Shown here: in pieces, positions 60,188-64,000 of the stretch
How the letters are laid out: every line of letters begins with the position of its first letter
Position numbering within the stretch: position 1 is the first letter of the stretch
Source of the DNA: an uncultured bacterium
GTDB taxonomy: Bacteria > Oederibacteriota > PGYV01 > Palsa-1178
Assembly: GCA_937889595.1 (NCBI GenBank)
Contig: CALAOR010000088.1
Location: 62,001-126,000 of the forward strand
Length of the DNA: 64,000 bases
Direction of reading: 5' to 3'
Program-made: the position numbers and the translations under genes
The notes under the pieces: model-generated
Database searches by the model: none
What the model was told of the DNA's origin: nothing
The model's input: only the letters and a program-made list of their open reading frames with translations

Positions 60188-62914
60188 CTACTTCAAAACA
60201 TACACCTTCCTCACCACGCTGTTTCCTCCGCTCTTTATGTGCATGAAGTATAATCCCTGGCCCACTATTTTTCCAGCAGCGTTCTTCACATCCCAGTCAA
60301 ATTCATTCCATCCCGCCGCAGCGGCCCTGTATTTTATTTCCCTCAGGAATTCACCGGTTAGATTATATACCTTCAGCGTGACTTCAGCCCCCGCCGCCGA
60401 TACTTTCAGTTTTATCCCTACAGTTCCGCCTTCCAAAGGTTTAACATAATTTTTGTCAATGGCTATGTCGATATACGGCGTAGGCGTGGTGGTAAAGGTC
60501 TGCGTGATCGTGGATGTCATCGTAATGCTCGGGGTTGCGGTTATGGTGGAAGTGTCCGTGGGCAAAGGCGTGTCAGTGTTTGTCAGCGTTGCGGTTGCCG
60601 TGCCTGAGAGTGTCGCCGTAAGCGTATATGTAGCTGTTTCAGTAAATGTCGGCGTGAAGGTAGGCGTGCCTGACTGCGTGCGTGTGGGTGTGCAAGTCAA
60701 TGTGTCTGTTATTGTGATGGTAGGCGTGAATGTTATTGAAGGAGAAACTGAGTCTGTAGCGGTCGGCGTTTCCGTGCACGTAGGAGTATTTGTTACGCTT
60801 GGCGTATATGTCCCCGTAAACGTGCCTGTCGCGGTTTCAGTTATGGTCAATGTCCCGGTTTTTGTTGCAGTCTGTGTTATGGTTCCTGTTACTGTACGCG
60901 TTACGGTCGGCGTGACGGTCCGGGTAGCTGTCTTTGTCACAGTCCCGGTTACAGTCTGTGTAACGGTCGCAGTTACGGTTTGTGTTGTGGTCCGGGTTAT
61001 TGTCTGTGTGACACTTTGCGTAACTGTGGACGATATTACGGCAGTCTGCGTCCATGTCGCTGTTCCTGTAGGCGTCACAGTTTTTGTCACAGTCGCTATG
61101 TCCGTCGGTGTCACGCTTGATGTCTCAGTAATGATAGCTGTTTCAGCTACTGCGCAAACCGGCACTGCTATGGTATCCGTGTCCAAGCTGACTGTTCCGC
61201 CATAGGCTAACGCCCTTCCAGTCCACGAAACCGCATTGCCTACACTAATGCCTGCGTCATCAATAACAGTTCCTACGAACGTGCTGGTCGCGCCAAGCGT
61301 TGTGGCCCCTCCAAGAGTCCAGAATACATCGCATAACTCTGCGCCGCCCGTTAACGAAATTATTGAATTGGCTGTTGTATTTAAAGCGGCTGCGGACCTG
61401 AAAATATAGATTCCCTTTCCATTAAGGGTAATGTTTCCGACTATATTCATCGCGGCATCGGAGCAATACACTCCCGGTGTATAAACCCCGATACTGCCGT
61501 ATGGCGCAAAAGACGCTAAATCAACGGCTCCGGTCGGAAAAGTGTAAGTACATGCCATGTTATTCAACGAAAGAAGAGCAGCCGCCTGATCTGTTCCAGC
61601 CTGCGTAGGAGCGATGTGGTTTGTACCGGTGACCGTATGTAACCCGGATACGGTTGTATATCCGGCATCTCCTGTAATAGCCGATGTCCCTCCAATGCAA
61701 GTGAAGGTGCTTGAAAGAACGCCATAATTACCGGCAGTTCCAAGATCCCCTAAAGAAACCGGAGTGGGCGTTGGAAGGCACGGTGTGGGTTCCAGCCCGG
61801 TATTCGGGTCAATTGTTGAGCTGTTGTTCCACTCCTGCACGAGAACATTGTTATAATAAAGCACGGCCTGCCGTACGTCTGTAAATGCCGGAGAAATATT
61901 GTCCACCCGGGTGTAATCATCCGTATAATCCATGTTTGCCGAGTCGGACCTGCTAAAATATATTGAAGTGCCTGAGCCGCAGTTTAAGTATCCTCCACCC
62001 GGCGGTATCTGACTGGCATTTGAAGGGTTCATGACGCTGTTCATAAGCGTGTATGTAAAAAGCCGGTTCCCGAGCTGGGTTCCGCAGCCCGCGATATAAG
62101 TGAGGTTTGTCACTGAACAATCGGATAAAGTATTGCCGTTGCTGCACAGCCCGGTGCCGGAGGGCAAATACACATAGAACGGGTTCGTAGTCTGCATGAT
62201 AAAAGTGGTGGCGTTTTCATTGAACCAGTAATTGAATTTAAAAAGGGTTATCGGCGCCCCGGCTTCGCCGTTATTGTAAATCGTGTAGCGCATGTTGACC
62301 TTGTTGGGCAGTGTGCCGGAGTTGCTGAGCTTAAGGTCAAACTTGTACTGCGGTGTCCCTGAAATATTTACTGGCCTCACCAGCACCGCATCCTGGTTCG
62401 GAGCAAAGCTGCAGCTGGCGGTCAGGTTGGCGTTTTCTTTTGCAAGCACATAAATGTAATATAACCCGGAGAACTCCGGTGGTATATGGGTTATCACATC
62501 CACATTTTTCCAGCCCAAGCCGCTGCCGGCTGCCAGGCCAGTGCTTGGCCCCTGTATATCGGTGAAAAAAAGAGGCGTGGCTGTCTGCGAAACGCCCGCG
62601 AGCCAGTAAAAGGGCTGATTCTTATATATCCCGGTATCGTCGGCCAGCCAGTTATAACTAATTGCATTATTTATAAAAACCGGGTCCTGCCCGATCCCGA
62701 CGGCGAATTTAAGCGTTCCTGACGAACCCTGTACCTGAAAACTGACCGTTATATCCGACCCGTTGGAGGGCGTCGGTGGTGCGACGGTTAAGTTCTGCAG
62801 CTGCGCCAGCGCAAACAGGCAGTTCCCGAACAGGACGATTGCCGCGGCCGTAAGAAGTGTCTTTTTCAATGTTATTATTTTGTTTTTCCCCATATAGTTT
62901 CCGGTTTTATGCAT
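60188..62914 (-). CDS. Giant secreted protein with CBM3-like, DUF3494 ice-binding-like, T/P linker and FlgD-like domains
   Basis: 908 residues; ATG 62893 (M-G-K-N-K) is an alternative start. After the signal peptide (~1-35) come a beta domain (~38-185), a CBM3-like region (~188-375; L-K-L-S-N-S-G-T-L-P-N-K-V-N), and a DUF3494 region (~390-600; G-T-A-G-N-Y-G-V-L-S, G-D-A-G-Y, F-V-G-T-V-I-D-D-A-G-I-S-V-G). A Thr/Pro linker (~610-815) and a FlgD-like module ending R-K-V-Y-V-L-K follow. DUF3494 proteins bind ice or act as adhesins. CBM3 binds crystalline polysaccharide. The combination suggests surface attachment. Five cysteines in DUF3494 may form disulfides. Confidence 0.86.
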   Translation of the reverse strand: MHKTGNYMGKNKIITLKKTLLTAAAIVLFGNCLFALAQLQNLTVAPPTPSNGSDITVSFQVQGSSGTLKFAVGIGQDPVFINNAISYNWLADDTGIYKNQPFYWLAGVSQTATPLFFTDIQGPSTGLAAGSGLGWKNVDVITHIPPEFSGLYYIYVLAKENANLTASCSFAPNQDAVLVRPVNISGTPQYKFDLKLSNSGTLPNKVNMRYTIYNNGEAGAPITLFKFNYWFNENATTFIMQTTNPFYVYLPSGTGLCSNGNTLSDCSVTNLTYIAGCGTQLGNRLFTYTLMNSVMNPSNASQIPPGGGYLNCGSGTSIYFSRSDSANMDYTDDYTRVDNISPAFTDVRQAVLYYNNVLVQEWNNSSTIDPNTGLEPTPCLPTPTPVSLGDLGTAGNYGVLSSTFTCIGGTSAITGDAGYTTVSGLHTVTGTNHIAPTQAGTDQAAALLSLNNMACTYTFPTGAVDLASFAPYGSIGVYTPGVYCSDAAMNIVGNITLNGKGIYIFRSAAALNTTANSIISLTGGAELCDVFWTLGGATTLGATSTFVGTVIDDAGISVGNAVSWTGRALAYGGTVSLDTDTIAVPVCAVAETAIITETSSVTPTDIATVTKTVTPTGTATWTQTAVISSTVTQSVTQTITRTTTQTVTATVTQTVTGTVTKTATRTVTPTVTRTVTGTITQTATKTGTLTITETATGTFTGTYTPSVTNTPTCTETPTATDSVSPSITFTPTITITDTLTCTPTRTQSGTPTFTPTFTETATYTLTATLSGTATATLTNTDTPLPTDTSTITATPSITMTSTITQTFTTTPTPYIDIAIDKNYVKPLEGGTVGIKLKVSAAGAEVTLKVYNLTGEFLREIKYRAAAAGWNEFDWDVKNAAGKIVGQGLYFMHIKSGGNSVVRKVYVLK

Positions 62915-62982
62915 TGAAATATATACCTCTTTTGTTTCCCTTTGAACAACCCATCATTTTAGACCGCCTTTTTCACTCAGCA

Positions 62983-63999
62983 TCATTTGATCACAATGAT
63001 TTTCCTGATTGTCCTGCCGCCTGGCTGTGTGACCGCTATAAAATACACGCCTTTTCCGACTTTCGCTCCTGCTTTGTTTGTGCCGTCCCAGTATGCCTCG
63101 TAAGTACCGGGCGCGAGCGTAAGTTCGTAAAAACCCCTTATTTCTTCCCCGTTAAGATTATATATCCTTATATAACTCTTTCCATAAGACTCGACAGTGT
63201 ACATAATTTCCACTTTATCGCCCGCCGTAAGGTTTATGTAATTCCTGTCGGTCTTTACTTTTTCAGGAATTGCGGGTATTGGTGTAGGCGTAACAGGAGT
63301 CACGGTAACGCCCGGTGTTATTGGCTGTGTGATTACGGGCGTGGCCGACGTAGTGAAAGTTGCCGTAGGAATTACGGTTGTTGCGGCGGGTGATGGCGTA
63401 GGAGTATATGTGGGGGTAGGATCGGTAATGTTCACGTAATCCGTCCCTGTCGACTGGGATGTCACAACAAATGCGTTTTCCTGACCCCTGGCTTGCCCGG
63501 AAAAGTGCACTGTCCCCGCTGTCGTGCCTCTATATATCCAGGTGAACATTACGGTTGCTCCGGCGGCAAGGGAATTTACGGAATAAGGCGACGGGCTTAT
63601 GTACAAAAGCGCGTTGCCGCTGTCCGCTATAACCTGCGCAACCCCGCTTACATAGGCTGCAGATACGTTGCCTTCATTGGTTATGCCCATAACCAGGGTA
63701 ATATTCTGGTTTGTGACTATACTGGATGGAAAAGCCGATAAAGTTGCGGTAAGCCTGACGCCGGTCACCGGGATTTCTTTTTTTGCGTCCATTGAAATAA
63801 GGTTTGCTGTCGGATGGCTTGCCGATACGGAAGCGTAATTCACACAATTGTCGCCAAAATTTATAATGCCGGCGTTTGCTTTTGCCACTACAGTTATCCT
63901 GACCGCAGCCGACGATGAAAGAACGGTGCCGGGATTCCATGATAAGACATTGCCGTTCACGATAGCCGTAGGCGCTGAATAAAACAGCGACATGCCCTG
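62983..63999 (-). CDS. Secreted protein with CARDB-like repeats, T/P linker and FlgD-like end; 5' part outside window
   Basis: The last ~339 codons of a larger gene; the frame remains open at the window edge, so its first Met here is internal. Residues ~1-80 and ~82-190 are DUF11/CARDB-like beta domains (V-T-N-Q-N-I-T-L-V-M-G-I-T-N-E-G-N-V). A short Pro/Thr linker (~195-245) leads to a FlgD-like module (I-R-I-Y-N-L-N-G-E-E-I, Y-W-D-G-T-N-K-A-G) ending R-K-I-I-V-I-K. It lies 68 bases upstream of the DUF3494 protein gene, in the same direction. Confidence 0.82.
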   Translation of the reverse strand, partial: QGMSLFYSAPTAIVNGNVLSWNPGTVLSSSAAVRITVVAKANAGIINFGDNCVNYASVSASHPTANLISMDAKKEIPVTGVRLTATLSAFPSSIVTNQNITLVMGITNEGNVSAAYVSGVAQVIADSGNALLYISPSPYSVNSLAAGATVMFTWIYRGTTAGTVHFSGQARGQENAFVVTSQSTGTDYVNITDPTPTYTPTPSPAATTVIPTATFTTSATPVITQPITPGVTVTPVTPTPIPAIPEKVKTDRNYINLTAGDKVEIMYTVESYGKSYIRIYNLNGEEIRGFYELTLAPGTYEAYWDGTNKAGAKVGKGVYFIAVTQPGGRTIRKIIVIK

Positions 64000-64000
64000 C

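Noticed and set aside
60453-61205. 250-residue Val-rich plus-strand ORF
   Set aside because: Same antisense effect over the linker of the DUF3494 protein.

Overview
The window comes from a Gram-negative-type bacterium of an uncultivated lineage. LolA, an outer-membrane barrel candidate and lipoproteins point to two membranes. The core genes are diverged. Several very large secreted proteins carry threonine/proline (T-x-T-x) linkers and end in FlgD/T9SS-like domains, a style I associate with candidate phyla such as Goldbacteria, Firestonebacteria or Elusimicrobia relatives. That placement is inference only. No phage genes, CRISPR array or intact transposase were seen. Intergenic DNA is rich in small palindromes and word-like repeats, and coding DNA is moderate in GC except for AT-rich accessory islands near 14.5-16.7 and 25.4-28.2 kb.

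Layout. 0-10.8 kb is mostly core: the 3' end of an alpha-glucan phosphorylase, then a leftward run mfd, lipoprotein, pgpA, pgsA, rimO, yajQ, rodZ-like, lolA-like, and a barrel protein. glpK (11.0-12.5 kb) and the FAD oxidoreductase pair plus DUF1667 protein (17.7-20.8 kb) look like one glycerol/glycerol-3-phosphate pathway. They are separated by 5 kb of toxin-type genes: a MNT-HEPN pair with its own promoter and operator-like repeats, an RHS-core protein with a Tlde1-like L,D-transpeptidase toxin domain followed by a secreted candidate immunity protein, and a VapBC pair. A response regulator and a monoacylglycerol-lipase-like hydrolase end this region.

22.2-25.1 kb is a two-gene unit (PQQ-propeller surface protein plus small secreted protein) bracketed by inverted copies of a compound tandem repeat. 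25.4-28.2 kb is an AT-rich array of small membrane or lipoprotein genes coupled to RHS-like 3' remnants, best read as a polymorphic-toxin immunity graveyard. ftsK, a phosphohexomutase, a zinc-ribbon protein, an MFS transporter, an MprF-like protein, a CE2-like esterase and a UbiA prenyltransferase fill 28-41 kb.

42.9-49.5 kb holds the conserved rpmH-rnpA-yidD-yidC-jag-mnmE block followed by four small envelope genes of unknown role. rnpA and an upstream flavodoxin-like gene appear to lack any ATG, GTG or TTG start and seem to begin at ATC. polX, proB, obg, rpmA and rplU follow leftward, then a tRNA-Lys embedded in nested hairpins. 55-64 kb is dominated by giant secreted T/P-rich proteins, one with an ice-binding-like (DUF3494) and a CBM3-like domain, plus an SDR oxidoreductase; the last gene runs off the window.
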